DNA of 64,000 bases from Blepharisma japonicum (Eukaryota; Ciliophora; Heterotrichea; Heterotrichida; Blepharismidae). Below, in pieces: positions 31,356 through 41,366 of the stretch. The notes under the pieces were generated by a model that saw nothing but the letters and a program-made list of their open reading frames with translations, made no database searches and had not been told where the DNA came from. The stretch is from the NCBI GenBank assembly GCA_949751835.1, contig CATKHK010000016.1:492522-556521 (forward strand). The letters are read 5' to 3'. The number at the start of each line of letters is the position of its first letter. Position 1 is the stretch's first letter. A program made the translations under genes and the position numbers.

Positions 31356-33579
31356 TTACTGGCAGCATTTTTTGCAGCTCTCTTGACAGGTTTGCTGGCA
31401 CCATTCTCTACACTTTTGTTGGCATAATTCTCTGCAGCATTCTTTATCAGCTTCTGCACAGTTTTTAACGCATTCTTCACAGCACTTTTCTAAGCATGAT
31501 TCTAAGCAATGCTTTAGGCAGGCTTCTTGGCAAACTTCTTTTCCTTCTTTACAGCAGGCTTGACAGTACTCTTCACAGCACTTTTTGCAGAATTCTTTGC
31601 AAAGCTGTTCACAGGATTTCTCGCAGCATTCTTTGCTTTCTTCAGAGCAGCATTCCTTTCTTTCCTCACAACAATTCTCTTGGCATACTTGTTGGCACCA
31701 TTCTCTGCATTTCGCTTCGCATATTTCTCTGCAGCATTCTTTGCCAGATTCTTCGCAGCTTTTTACGCATTCTTCACAGCATCTTTCTAAGCATGATTCT
31801 AAGCAATGCTTTAGGCAGGCTTCTTGGCTAACTTCTTCTCCTTCTTTGCAGCAGTTTTGGCAAAATTCTTCACAGCATTTCTTGCAGAGCTCTTTGCAAA
31901 GCTGTTCACATGATTTCTCGCAGCATTCTTTGCTTTCTTCAGAGCAGCATTCCTTTCTTTCCTTACAACAATTCTCTTGGCATACTTGTTGGCACCATTC
32001 TCTGCATTTCGCTTCGCATATTTCTCTGCAGCATTCTTTGCCAGATTCTTCGCAGCTTTTTACGCATTCTTCACAGCATCTTTCTAAGCATNNNNNNNNN
32101 NNNNNNNNNNNNNNNNNNNNNNNNNNNNNNNNNNNNNNNNNNNNNNNNNNNNNNNNNNNNNNNNNNNNNNNNNNNNNNNNNNNNNNNNNNNGATTCTAAG
32201 CAATGCTTTAGGCAGGCTTCTTGGCTAACTTCTTCTCCTTCTTTGCAGCAGTTTTGGCAAAATTCTTCACAGCATTTCTTGCAGAACTCTTTGCAAAGCT
32301 GTTCACATGATTTCTCACAGCATTCTTTGCTTTCTTCAGAGCAGCAAGGGTGTGCTAGTTCAGCAGCCAAGACTTCAGCCAATTTGTTGAAAAATTCTTC
32401 AGTATTAAGCCAATGTTCTCTTCTCATTTGGTTTCCATGGACACATAAAGCTAAATCTTTAGTCATAAATCCAAGCTCGATTGTCTTTATAGTTGCTGCT
32501 TCTAAGGTTTCGCAGAAATGTTTAAGTTCTTCATTCCCATCAAGCTTAGCTCTGTGCAGCAGTCCACGAGTCCAAGCAAAAATGGAAGCTACTGGGTTTG
32601 TAGACGTCTCTTCTCCTTTTTGCCACTGTCTATAATGTCTTGTAACAGTACCATGAGCAGCTTCAGCTTCAATAGCGCCTGAAGGGGAGACCAAGACGCT
32701 GGTCATAAGTCCTAATGAGCCATATCCTTGAGCTACGACGTCACTTTGAACGTCCCCGTCGTAATTCTTGCAAGCCCACACAAATCCACCATTGCTCTTG
32801 ATAGCTTGGGCGACCATGTCATCAATAAGCCTATGTTCATAGTAAATCCCTTTTTCTTGGAATTTTGGTTTATATTCTCTGTCATAAATTCCTTGGAAAA
32901 TATCTTTGAATCTTCCGTCATATTTCTTTAGAATGGTGTTTTTGGTTGACAAGAAGAGTGGGTAGCATCTGTCTAAGGCATATTCAAAGGACGATCTTGC
33001 GAATTCTTCAATTGATTCGTCAGTGTTGTACATTGCCAGCCCAATTCCAGCCCCTTGGAAAGCGAAAACTTCATATCTTTGGCCTTCAGAGCCGTCATTA
33101 GGAGTAAAGACAACTTCGTACTTGCCAGCTCTGTCCACTGTGAAGTCAGTAGCTCTGTATTGGTCAGCGTGGGCATGTCTTCCAATGATAATTGGTTTGT
33201 TCCAGCCTGGGACAATTCTTGGGACATTCTTGCAAATGATTGGCTCCCTAAAGACAGTTCCTCTAAGCTCATTTCTAATAGTTCCATTAGGAGATTTCCA
33301 CATCTTTTTGAGGTTGAACTCTTCTACTCTGGCTTCATCTGGAGTGATTGTGGCGCATTTTATTCCAACTTTACAGTCGAGAATAGCTTTTGCAGAGTCT
33401 AAAGTTACTTGATCATTTGTGGCATCACGGTTCTGGATCGAAAGGTCAAAGTATTGGATTGGAAGGTCGAGGTATGGGAAAATTAGCTTGTCTTTAATAA
33501 GCTGCCAAATAATTCTAGTCATTTCATCCCCATCAAGCTCTGCAACAGGATTTGCTACTCTAATCTTTTGAGTTGCCAT
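31356..33579 (-). CDS. IDH: NADP-dependent isocitrate dehydrogenase with a giant cysteine-rich repeat tail
   Basis: Residues 1-411 are a complete NADP-IDH of cytosolic type (start [20 protein letters not shown], no targeting peptide). Recognisable motifs include [31 protein letters not shown], the substrate/metal region [18 protein letters not shown] and the NADP region [13 protein letters not shown] and [15 protein letters not shown]. It converts isocitrate to 2-oxoglutarate with NADPH production. After AAELAHP comes a 296-residue tail made of three 99/99/98-residue units, each with about 27 cysteines, ending CKKCCQ and TAA. A 100-N assembly gap (32092-32191) lies inside unit 1. With the Ns removed the frame is continuous (708 codons). 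No known IDH carries such a tail to my knowledge. An upstream in-frame TTG is not needed as start. Confidence 0.88.
31359..32346 (-). repeat. Cysteine-rich tandem repeat array (297-bp unit, at least 3 copies)
   Basis: Unit 1 is 31950-32346 (297 bp plus the 100-N gap), unit 2 is 31653-31949, unit 3 is 31359-31652 (294 bp, more diverged). Units 1 and 2 are almost identical at DNA level. Landmarks (start of [10 protein letters not shown]) are exactly 297 bp apart. Each unit encodes CC and C-x3-C spacings ([19 protein letters not shown]), which on a helix would form a cysteine stripe, mixed with Glu and Lys. In-frame coding continues through all visible copies. Confidence 0.95.
32092..32191. other. 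Assembly gap of 100 N inside the repeat array
   Basis: Exactly 100 Ns, a usual placeholder for an unknown length. The flanks (TTTCTAAGCAT before, GATTCTAAGCAATGC after) abut exactly as in the intact copy at about 31785-31811, so the gap falls between two identical points of the repeat. The true gap may be zero or any whole number of 297-bp units. Confidence 0.95.
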
Positions 33580-33848
33580 GCCAAAAATTATTATAAGCAA
33601 TCATGGCCACTAATTTTAGCCACATCAAATATCCAGTGAAAAAGACTGCAAGGGCAATAAACATTTTTAAGTTAGAAAATGGCTTCGAGAATAATCGTCA
33701 AAGCAGATAATTTTTTTTTAACTTTTCAGAAATAAAGACTTTGGTATATAATTAAGCAGCAATATTTGCCAAAAAATTATTATAATAAGTCTATATAAAG
33801 AAATAATTATTTTTATTTTCTTTAATTATAAACTTTATTAAATCAATA

Positions 33849-34088
33849 ATGGAAACTGATGACAATTCTCCTTGGTACGGAATTTTAATAGGCCTTATCC
33901 TTATTTTAATTATGCTAGCCCCAAGCTATCTATACCCTCCACTTCCCACACACAAATCCCTACGAGACGACTACATTAAAGCAATGATCGCCCTCGCTGA
34001 AAAAAATATTAGCGAAAAAGAAGCAAGGAAACTTGAGAAAAAGAAAAAAGCAAGCGAAGAAGCAGCTGGGGAATACCAGAAACTCTAA
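33849..34088 (+). CDS. Small single-pass membrane protein, unknown
   Basis: 79 residues: a short acidic lumenal or extracellular start (METDDNSPWYG), one strong hydrophobic helix (about residues 11-29, ILIGLILILIMLAPSYLYPP), then a charged Lys/Glu/Ala helix (EKEARKLEKKKKASEEAAGE). No TGA codons. The topology suggests a tail in the cytosol. No family recognised. The reading frame is well used (GC higher than flanks) and ends TAA, so I accept it as a gene although small. Confidence 0.6.
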   Translation: METDDNSPWYGILIGLILILIMLAPSYLYPPLPTHKSLRDDYIKAMIALAEKNISEKEARKLEKKKKASEEAAGEYQKL

Positions 34089-34149
34089 TAACCATATATA
34101 AATAATACAAGATTTTAAATTTAATCAGAAGGGTTACACTTCCAGATAA

Positions 34150-35008
34150 ATGGAAATCAATTCTGAGTTCACCTCAATGGAGCCAACTACATCAAGCTGA
34201 ATGGAAGAGTGCATCCCATATATCAAGGACAAATAAATGTCTTCACGAAATTTTAATCCCTGGCTCTCACAATTCAGGAACTTACAGATACACATGCTGC
34301 ATAGCAGCTCCCTGGGTTCGAAACCAATCAGCTGACTTCTATGAGCAGCTGGAGAGAGGCATTCGGTATTTTGACTGCCGACTGAGGTACATTCCTAAAG
34401 ATTCTTACGATATTTTTAAATTTTCCCATGAAAGCTGGGTCTGCGATGTGTGCGTGTTCGATCTGTTTGAATCTATAGAAAACTTTTTAAGCCTACACAA
34501 CAAGGAAATCATAATTTTGGATTTCAGCCACTTCAGGAAGTTTACAGAAAGCGCATATGTCGAGCTGAACTTGAGATTTGAAAAAATAAAAGAAATTGTA
34601 ATTACGAAGAATTATATTAAAAATACGATAGGAGAAATTTTGAAAACAAATAGAAGAATTGTGATGCTGAGTAGTGAAGAAAGGTTTGGGAATGGGGAGT
34701 ATGCGAAATCGCTTAATCATTATGATGAGTGGCCAAATACTGATAGGCCAGAAAATTTAAAAAAGTTCATTCAAAAGCAAATTTGTAAAGAAACGAATAA
34801 GCTTAGACTGTTTCAATGCATATTATCTACTCAAAGAATTGCACATAATTCGTATTTGGCTAATTATTTGAGGCCCTATTTGGAGGACTGGATTGAAAAT
34901 GAATGATGGGATAAATTGAATATAATTTTTACAGATTTCAGTGTCAATGATAAGCTTGTCGAAATAGCTATTAAAGCAAATAAAAAGCGAGGATTACAAA
35001 TTTGTTAA
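34150..35008 (+). CDS. PLC-X (phosphatidylinositol-specific phospholipase C X-domain) protein
   Basis: About 280 residues. PLC-X signs: EILIPGSHNSGTY (catalytic His), LERGIRYFDCRLRY, FSHESWVC, and a C-terminal NEIIILD-like strand (HNKEIIILDFSHF). It resembles the short PLCXD proteins rather than multidomain PI-PLC. It ends in NEWWDKLNIIF (one TGA read as Trp) and then TAA. The 5' end is uncertain: the catalytic frame has no ATG after its upstream TAA. The only nearby ATG (34150) is in another frame and would join through a 16-nt candidate intron at 34167-34182, giving MEINSDQLHQAEWKS. The enzyme would cleave phosphoinositides or act as a lipid-binding relic. Confidence 0.72.
34167..34182 (+). 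other. Possible 16-nt intron in the PLC-X gene
   Basis: GTTCACCTCAATGGAG. Removing it links the ATG at 34150 to the PLC-X frame. 16 nt is an accepted minor intron size in Blepharisma-type genomes. The 5' site GTTC is weaker than the GTA of the other introns, so this is tentative. Confidence 0.4.
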
Positions 35009-35523
35009 ATTAAAATTTATTAAAAATAGCCTATTCACTAAAGTTATAAATAAACTGATTAAGATAATCACAACCTAGATCATCTCTTGGCTTTAAGAAG
35101 CGCTTTAATTGCTCAGTGGTTATAAAACAGAAGTTATGTCTTGCTCATCTAAAAACAGAGTAATTTAGCTTCCTAAATGATTACTTTTAAATTAGTATTT
35201 CTGAGTTGCTTTTCGTTTGATTTATCCTTTTCATTCCAATTTCATGCCATGTTCAAATTTTAAACGCTTTCTGAATTACTAATATAAATGAATTATCAAT
35301 AGCCTTATTTCAAGCGCCTAAATTTCATAAGGCCTGATAAAGGTCTCCAAATATTTCCAAGCTTACCCCATATGCCCAGCATCAAGCCCTTTACCGCTAC
35401 TCAGTCACTAATACTGCTTAAAACCAGAAACAAAAAAAAACAAGGATTTTACGTTTCAAAAAACTTTACCTCCCATTATTGCATATTTCAACATCTATTT
35501 AGTTAAGAATAAATCATACCAAA
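35009..35523. other. Intergenic, no feature seen
   Basis: About 515 bp of AT-rich DNA between convergent genes. Nothing recognised. Confidence 0.6.
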
Positions 35524-36369
35524 CTAAATCTTCTTGAACTCCAAGCTCTTGATCTGGTCTTTGGTATGCTTAAGGTGCTCTTGAAGAGTCATCATTTTTT
35601 CATACAGGTCCTTTATTTTCAGCCTCTTCTCTTCTTCTGACAGCGCCGACATTTCTTTCGCTGCAACCATAAGTTTTTCCAGCGACAGCGCTTCTTCTTT
35701 GGGCTTTGCCTTGGCCTTGCTGGGCTCTATAAGAAAACTATCAATAATCTGTTCTTCCTTCCAAATTTTCTCAGTCACTGGCTCTGGTTTATCCGGAGTT
35801 GTGACGTCAGACACTATATCGCTGACTGGCTCATTTTGTTTTTGGATCCTTTTTTTGATGGTTCCATAAAATCTGTTTTTTACAGCATCAGCTGGTCTAC
35901 CTTTTAAACAAGCGGTTATCTTTTTCCAGTTTCCGCCGTAGTTTTTATACAATTTTAATATAAGCTCATCCTCCTCTGGTGTCCATCTGGTTTTAATTAC
36001 GTTCGGGTCATGCTTATTTGCCCATCTTCGTTGGACGGCCTGAGCATTTTTATCGGGAAAATAGTTACTGATAATGTCCCAGCGCTTCTTGTATTTTTTT
36101 GTAAGTTGGCTTAGTAGTTCGTCCTCTTCTGGAGTCCAGACTGTTTTGCCTCTACGAGATTGCGAGCACTGGGTGGAGAGTTCGACATCTCTTACTTCAT
36201 TATATATGGGCTCAGGGGAGAGAGCCAAAGGGTTCAGTTGAAAACTGCAGCTTATAGTTTCATTTGGACAATCAAATTCTTCTAAATCAGAAGGGACAGA
36301 AAAGTCGAGGTTGGGGAGTCCCATATCCCAGTGATCACTTGCACGCTCCAAAGCACTATTCCATGACAT
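35524..36369 (-). CDS. Two-repeat MYB-type DNA-binding protein
   Basis: 281 residues. Two SANT/MYB repeats at about 77-175: GKTVWTPEEDELLSQLTKKY with RWDIISNYFP and AVQRRW, then TRWTPEEDELILKLYKNYGG with NWKKITACLKGRPADAVKNR. The N-terminus is acidic (possible activation region) and the C-terminus has a helical coiled-coil-like segment (EEKRLKIKDLYEKMMTLQEH). No TGA. Predicted nuclear transcription factor of the R2R3 class or a SNAPc/telomere-binding relative; targets unknown. Confidence 0.85.
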   Translation of the reverse strand: MSWNSALERASDHWDMGLPNLDFSVPSDLEEFDCPNETISCSFQLNPLALSPEPIYNEVRDVELSTQCSQSRRGKTVWTPEEDELLSQLTKKYKKRWDIISNYFPDKNAQAVQRRWANKHDPNVIKTRWTPEEDELILKLYKNYGGNWKKITACLKGRPADAVKNRFYGTIKKRIQKQNEPVSDIVSDVTTPDKPEPVTEKIWKEEQIIDSFLIEPSKAKAKPKEEALSLEKLMVAAKEMSALSEEEKRLKIKDLYEKMMTLQEHLKHTKDQIKSLEFKKI

Positions 36370-36885
36370 TGGCTTATTTTATATATAATTGGTTCCAAGT
36401 TAAAAAGAAATGGCTTTCCTCAGGCATAAATTTTAAATCGAAAAGACACACAAAGATAATTAGCGAATAAATTTAAATTCTGATTGAACATATTTTAAGA
36501 ATATCGATGGTGAAATTTAGAAAATGTCGTCAGCAGCTGAGGAATTAAACAATAATGTTGAATAATTCTATTAAGGAATAAAGTGAAATAAAACTGGCGC
36601 CTTGCGATTTTGAGAAAAGGTAGCTTTACTAGAAGCATTTTCTTCTAGTAGGATGGTCTTAGAAAATATGCAAAGATTTTGAAAAAATGAGCAGATGCAG
36701 GTGTGCAGGTTATGCGATCACTTTTTATATAAATTGCTAAATAATTATTCCTAGACTATTTTTTACTATTTTCTCTAATAAGGAGCTTAAAAATAAAATA
36801 ATATTCTCCATCCTTTTAGTAGATTTACTCAGAATAAAATAAAGGGGAAAATTTAAATAGATTTTTATAAGAGGAGAAAAGCTGC
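36370..36885. other. Intergenic, no feature seen
   Basis: About 515 bp of AT-rich DNA upstream of the MYB gene and downstream of the next minus-strand gene. Nothing recognised. Confidence 0.6.
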
Positions 36886-37584
36886 TTAATTTGTAATTAA
36901 AAGATCATATTTTGCATAGAAATTAATATTTTCCATTAAAATCTCCATCAATTTGTTCAGCAATGGAGGTTTCGAATATGTTAGAATATTCACACAATGC
37001 TTCGGAACAAGTGACCACTTGTAGTAATAAACCATATAGGTAATGCATTCTATTTGAGCTTCAGTATAATAATCATACAAGTGTAAAAAGGCTATCAAAG
37101 CGACTGAAAATGACTTAGGGTTATTCCTCATATTGTTTAGCAGAGGTACAATTTTTTCGTAATAAAGACTATGGAATTTCCCCTCTTTTTCAGGTATTTT
37201 TGTCAGCAGATGCAAAAGCTTTACTCGGCTGTCATCTGTAAGTTCATCAAATCGCTCATAAAGCACCGAATAAAATTTTTCTGCTGTATATAGATGTTTT
37301 GTAAGGGAAATTGTGTTTGCAATATCAGTGATAACATTTGCATCCCACTTTTCTCTATTTTCGTTAACTTCCTCTAAAATAAGTGGTAAAAGGCTTCCAA
37401 ATTGTTCATTTTCATTTTCTGAGAGCTTTTTAAATCCTTCTGCCACATCTTCGAATCTCTGATTCTTAATCATGTGCTCAAAAGCAGTGATAATATAGGA
37501 TGTGTTATCACTAAATCGCTTGGCAAGAAAAGCAGAAGATGATAACCAAAGAGCAGTCCTATTTGCTCTTTTTAAAATCATCAT
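36886..37584 (-). CDS. Unknown helical protein with a possible mitochondrial targeting peptide
   Basis: 232 residues. The N-terminus MMILKRANRTALWLSSSAFL is basic, Ser/Ala/Leu-rich and lacks acidic residues, fitting a mitochondrial presequence. The remainder looks like alpha-helical repeats (EDVAEGFKKLSENENEQFG, YSVLYERFDELTDDSRVKLL), which recall FAST-kinase or octotricopeptide-like mitochondrial RNA proteins, but no defining motif is visible. Starts 28 bp after the CFAP70 stop on the same strand. No TGA codon; ends TAA. Confidence 0.6.
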   Translation of the reverse strand: MMILKRANRTALWLSSSAFLAKRFSDNTSYIITAFEHMIKNQRFEDVAEGFKKLSENENEQFGSLLPLILEEVNENREKWDANVITDIANTISLTKHLYTAEKFYSVLYERFDELTDDSRVKLLHLLTKIPEKEGKFHSLYYEKIVPLLNNMRNNPKSFSVALIAFLHLYDYYTEAQIECITYMVYYYKWSLVPKHCVNILTYSKPPLLNKLMEILMENINFYAKYDLLITN

Positions 37585-37612
37585 TTTCTTTGATTATTAT
37601 TTCATATTCTAT

Positions 37613-40453
37613 CTACTTTATATTATTTAAAACTTCTTCCTTTGACCTCTGAATTGAATCAATCAATTTTGCATCCAGCTTATTATTGCCCCGAGTTTTC
37701 AAAGAGTCAAAAGCGTCAGTTATTGTCCTCCGTAAGTCATCGATAGGCTTGTTTTGCTGCTTCAGAATCTCGCAGGCTCTTTGATAGCACATCAGTGGCT
37801 CACTGTGGTCAAGTTTCTGGGCATGAGTTCCTGAGCCATCTAAATAAAACTTCTTGATGTACTCGTGACCGATGTTCATTAACAAATAAGAGTCGTCAAG
37901 CTTCAGCTCAAAAGCTTCTTTTAAGCACTGTCTAAACTGAATATAACGTCCAGGAGGAGATTCAGTCCGTTTTAGGCATAATAAGGCTAAAGCAGCCCAT
38001 GTATAAGCATTTTTATCATTCATCATATTTGCTTGGGTTAGCGCATCTTCTGCTTCGTTTAGTTCTCCTAGATGTAGACAGGCAAGTCCTAAGCCTTCCC
38101 ATGACAAAGCTGTGGCTGTTTCTTCGCAGCATCTGGAGAAAACAATTTTCGCATCACTCCATGCCCTTCTTTTTATATAAATCTGTCCAAGCCTTAATAA
38201 AATCAGCGACTCACCATATGCATTTGGTTTAATGAACGCTTTTGGAGCTTTTGAGGAATATCTGATTGCTTTTAGATAGCTTTCTTCAGCATCAAAAGCA
38301 GAATTTAAATAGAAAAGAGCATGCCCTCTCAAAATCCAACCTTGTTCATGTCTTGGCTCGAATTGGAGTAGCTGTGAAAGCACATCTGAGCACTCTTGAT
38401 ATTCTCCTTTCCAAAAGAGGATTTGTGCATTGCAGAAGGTAAACCTTGCTATTGAGCTTTCTTTGTCAGTGATTTCTTCTAATGCTCTGCTTGCTAACTC
38501 TATTAGTTTTTCTTTTAGGCAGTAATCAACAAGGACGTAGTACATATCGTCAACTTGGGCAACAGTCAAATTCTTAGTATACTCTCCTGGAGCAGTTTCG
38601 ACCCTAAAGCTTGTGCCTTCTAAGCTTTGGTTTACACCTGACTTACTTCCTTTTTTGGGGAGAAGGCCCAGATGTCTCATGCAGAGTCGTTTTGCTATTG
38701 CTGAGTATTTCTTTTCAAGGCCAGGCTTATCAGAGAGCTTGTACATAAGAGAAGTAATAAGGTTAGCAATGACATGGTAAAAGTCTTTATCCAAAGCTCC
38801 ATGCAGTAATAAAGCAGCTTCATGGAACCTTCTCCTTTGAAGATACAAAGCCCCAAGAAGTATTATATGGTCAATAGACGCCTCATTTCCTGATATTGAA
38901 ATCACTTCTCTCAGAGCTTCTTCTCCTCTAGCGATATCCCCATTCCTCAGACAAAACCGTGCATAGTCCATCCAAATTGAAATATTCCTCTGATCCCTGC
39001 ATGCTCTTTCTTTATGATATGTGCTGGCCCTCTCAATAAGCCTATTAATTTCGCTTTCGAAGGCAAGTCTATTTAGCCTTTCATCTGTAGTCTCATGCAT
39101 CGTGGTTGCTAAAAGTGTTTCTTTCTCTCTTGCTGCCAGCTCTCTAGGAATTACAATATCTTCATGCAGCTGATTTTTATTTTCGCTGATGACCTCATCT
39201 ACAGTTAATTGCATTTGGTCAGTCAAATATGCATATAATTCAGAGAAAAACCTGTCTTTGTCAGTAAAACTTAGCCCTTTAAGGCTCATCACTTTTTTGA
39301 ATTTTTCTCTGGCGATTTTTACAATACTTTTTTTAAGTTTAGTTTTCAAGATTTGGGCTTTTCCTGATAAGTTGAAATCATAGAGAAAAGTTTCTTTTCG
39401 AGACTCTCTGAGCTCTTTTTGACGGGCTACAGCTAGCTTGCGCTGATTGTTGTCGCCAAGTTGGTCAGAAAACATATGGTGGTATTCGGCAGCGATGGCT
39501 TTTGTAGCAAGCTTTATTTGTCTCCGAAAGTCGTGGGTTGCATCTTTGGAAGGAAGGAATTTGGGAACTGGCGGCTTTGGGGGAATTAGGTCTTGAGGAG
39601 CTGGGGCTGGTTCTGCAGCAGATAGAGGAGTAATAGGAGGGTCGACCTTAATTCTTAAGTAAATATAAGATGAATTTGCCTCTGTAAAGAATGGAACTTC
39701 AGCTCCTTCAGGATCTTGAAGCTTTGGACGGAGATAAAGCTCATTGCTTCCAATTTCTTGGAGTCCTTTTAGGTTAAGCCAAGCTCGGGCAAATGTAGGT
39801 TTTGCTTCTTCAAGGGCTGCTTTTCCTTTAGCTGGCTTCTTCTTTGTGTCTTCTTCATTGATTTTTGGTAGGCGGCCAAATTCAAGCCAACAGCCTTCAT
39901 CGATCTCTACAAATTCTTCTAGCTCCACAAGTTCATCATTTTCCTTAACTGCTGAAACTGGGTAACTCTTAATATGTCTTGGATCTTCATGGTTATCAAT
40001 TTCCCAAGCCACACAAGGACTCTTATAAATATCTTCACAAGTTTTATAAAACTTGGTTTCTTCGTCTAGTTTGTTCCATTCTTCTTCTTTTCTGCGCCTT
40101 TCTTCTTCTTTAAGCTTTCGCTGCCTTTCTAATTCTTCGAGCTCTTCAGGAGTAGGCTCATCTTGGCCTTTCTTCTTTGGAGGCTCCTTTTTTTTGTTTT
40201 TTGACTCTTCAGCTGCCTTGATCTCTTCCTCGGTGAGTTCTCTACGTCTGGTCTTGCCGTTTGAAATTTGGATGCCGGCTACAGTTACTTGATAAGTGTA
40301 TTCGACGAGTTCTTGATCTGCAGGTTTCCAGACATCTGGAAGAGAGAAGAGTCCAAAGACTTCCACTTCGAGGTTTACCTGACTAAGAGGTTCTTTGACC
40401 TTCGCAAGCAAGGACTGGAGCTTTACTGTAGGAATAGTTGAAGATGCTTCCAT
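37613..40453 (-). CDS. CFAP70: Cilia- and flagella-associated protein 70 (CFAP70)
   Basis: 946 residues. The N-terminal region has an Ig/C2-like beta region (about 20-80: VNLEVEVFGLFSLPDVW) followed by a charged linker (KKKEPPKKKGQDEPTPEELE). The middle has helical stretches, and the C-terminal half (about 480-930) is an array of TPR helices (NISIWMDYARFCLRNGDIAR, EQGWILRGHALFYLNSAFDA). This N-terminal domain plus C-terminal TPR plan and length fit CFAP70, a protein of the outer dynein arm region needed for ciliary motility. No TGA in the frame. Clear start MEASSTIPTVKLQ. Confidence 0.78.
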   Translation of the reverse strand: MEASSTIPTVKLQSLLAKVKEPLSQVNLEVEVFGLFSLPDVWKPADQELVEYTYQVTVAGIQISNGKTRRRELTEEEIKAAEESKNKKKEPPKKKGQDEPTPEELEELERQRKLKEEERRRKEEEWNKLDEETKFYKTCEDIYKSPCVAWEIDNHEDPRHIKSYPVSAVKENDELVELEEFVEIDEGCWLEFGRLPKINEEDTKKKPAKGKAALEEAKPTFARAWLNLKGLQEIGSNELYLRPKLQDPEGAEVPFFTEANSSYIYLRIKVDPPITPLSAAEPAPAPQDLIPPKPPVPKFLPSKDATHDFRRQIKLATKAIAAEYHHMFSDQLGDNNQRKLAVARQKELRESRKETFLYDFNLSGKAQILKTKLKKSIVKIAREKFKKVMSLKGLSFTDKDRFFSELYAYLTDQMQLTVDEVISENKNQLHEDIVIPRELAAREKETLLATTMHETTDERLNRLAFESEINRLIERASTYHKERACRDQRNISIWMDYARFCLRNGDIARGEEALREVISISGNEASIDHIILLGALYLQRRRFHEAALLLHGALDKDFYHVIANLITSLMYKLSDKPGLEKKYSAIAKRLCMRHLGLLPKKGSKSGVNQSLEGTSFRVETAPGEYTKNLTVAQVDDMYYVLVDYCLKEKLIELASRALEEITDKESSIARFTFCNAQILFWKGEYQECSDVLSQLLQFEPRHEQGWILRGHALFYLNSAFDAEESYLKAIRYSSKAPKAFIKPNAYGESLILLRLGQIYIKRRAWSDAKIVFSRCCEETATALSWEGLGLACLHLGELNEAEDALTQANMMNDKNAYTWAALALLCLKRTESPPGRYIQFRQCLKEAFELKLDDSYLLMNIGHEYIKKFYLDGSGTHAQKLDHSEPLMCYQRACEILKQQNKPIDDLRRTITDAFDSLKTRGNNKLDAKLIDSIQRSKEEVLNNIK

Positions 40454-41366
40454 ATTAAATTATAAAAATACTTATACAAAGAAAGTATGCTGCTTAGTTA
40501 ATTGCAAGGTAAGTGTTATTTTTGCTTTGTTGTTTTGGATTACTTGCTTAAAAACAAATATTGATTTTTTGACTTTGGAAAACCTCAACTTGACTTTTTC
40601 TTCCTTGATTATTACGGAAATGTGATAAAATCTCATTATATGCAGTTTCATTAATATCAAACTTCATGAGTTGATTTTTTAAGAAAGCTTTGGTCTTAAA
40701 GATCTTGAAACAGCTGTGATGAGATTTTTCCAATCAGAAATAAAGTAAAGTTTTTCCAAAATAAAATGTATTGGGCTATCACCTAAAACTAGAAAAAGTT
40801 ACATTTTAAAGTTTAAGAACATTTCTTAATGAAAATTATCTTAATAAGTTGAAACTCGATTGCTTGTGTCATTTTCTGCAAATAGTTTTTAGACCTTTTG
40901 GAGATTATGGTCCCTTATTTCATACAATATTTAATTTTGCAAGACCTAATCTCAATATAACTCTTTTTAATTAGCAAAGCTATATTCTACTAGCGCAAAA
41001 AATATATTAGAACCTTTCTATTTGGCATTGCGCTGAATTGATAAAAAGACTTCATAGATTTTATAATTTTTCAGTTAATAAAATTTAGGTAGTTTATAAT
41101 TAAGTAATGCTTTATTAATAGGTTTTCGTATAGCTCATTTTTTTAATTTTAATATTTGTTCTACATTATTTGGCATTGTGCACATGAAATGCCCTTTAAA
41201 TATATTTTAATAATAATCGTTAAAATCTCTCTCATTATCTCAGCCTGGATTACATCAAAACAGTAGTCTAGATAATTTTATAAATATCCCAAAATTTAAA
41301 AATTAGGCAAAAAAGCATTGATTCTCTATAAACTAAGATTTCAATTCAAAATGGGCAAGTCTAATA
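40454..41366. other. Intergenic, no feature seen
   Basis: About 0.9 kb, AT-rich, containing the promoters of CFAP70 and of the secreted cysteine-rich gene. Only short unconvincing open frames. No RNA gene seen. Confidence 0.55.

Noticed and set aside
31359-32346. CRISPR-like or satellite array
   Set aside because: Repeats are direct, without spacers, and are in-frame coding sequence.
31496-32635. Long plus-strand open frames across the cysteine repeats
   Set aside because: They are the complement of the Cys-rich repeat coding strand; the IDH frame runs through on the minus strand and is continuous once Ns are removed.
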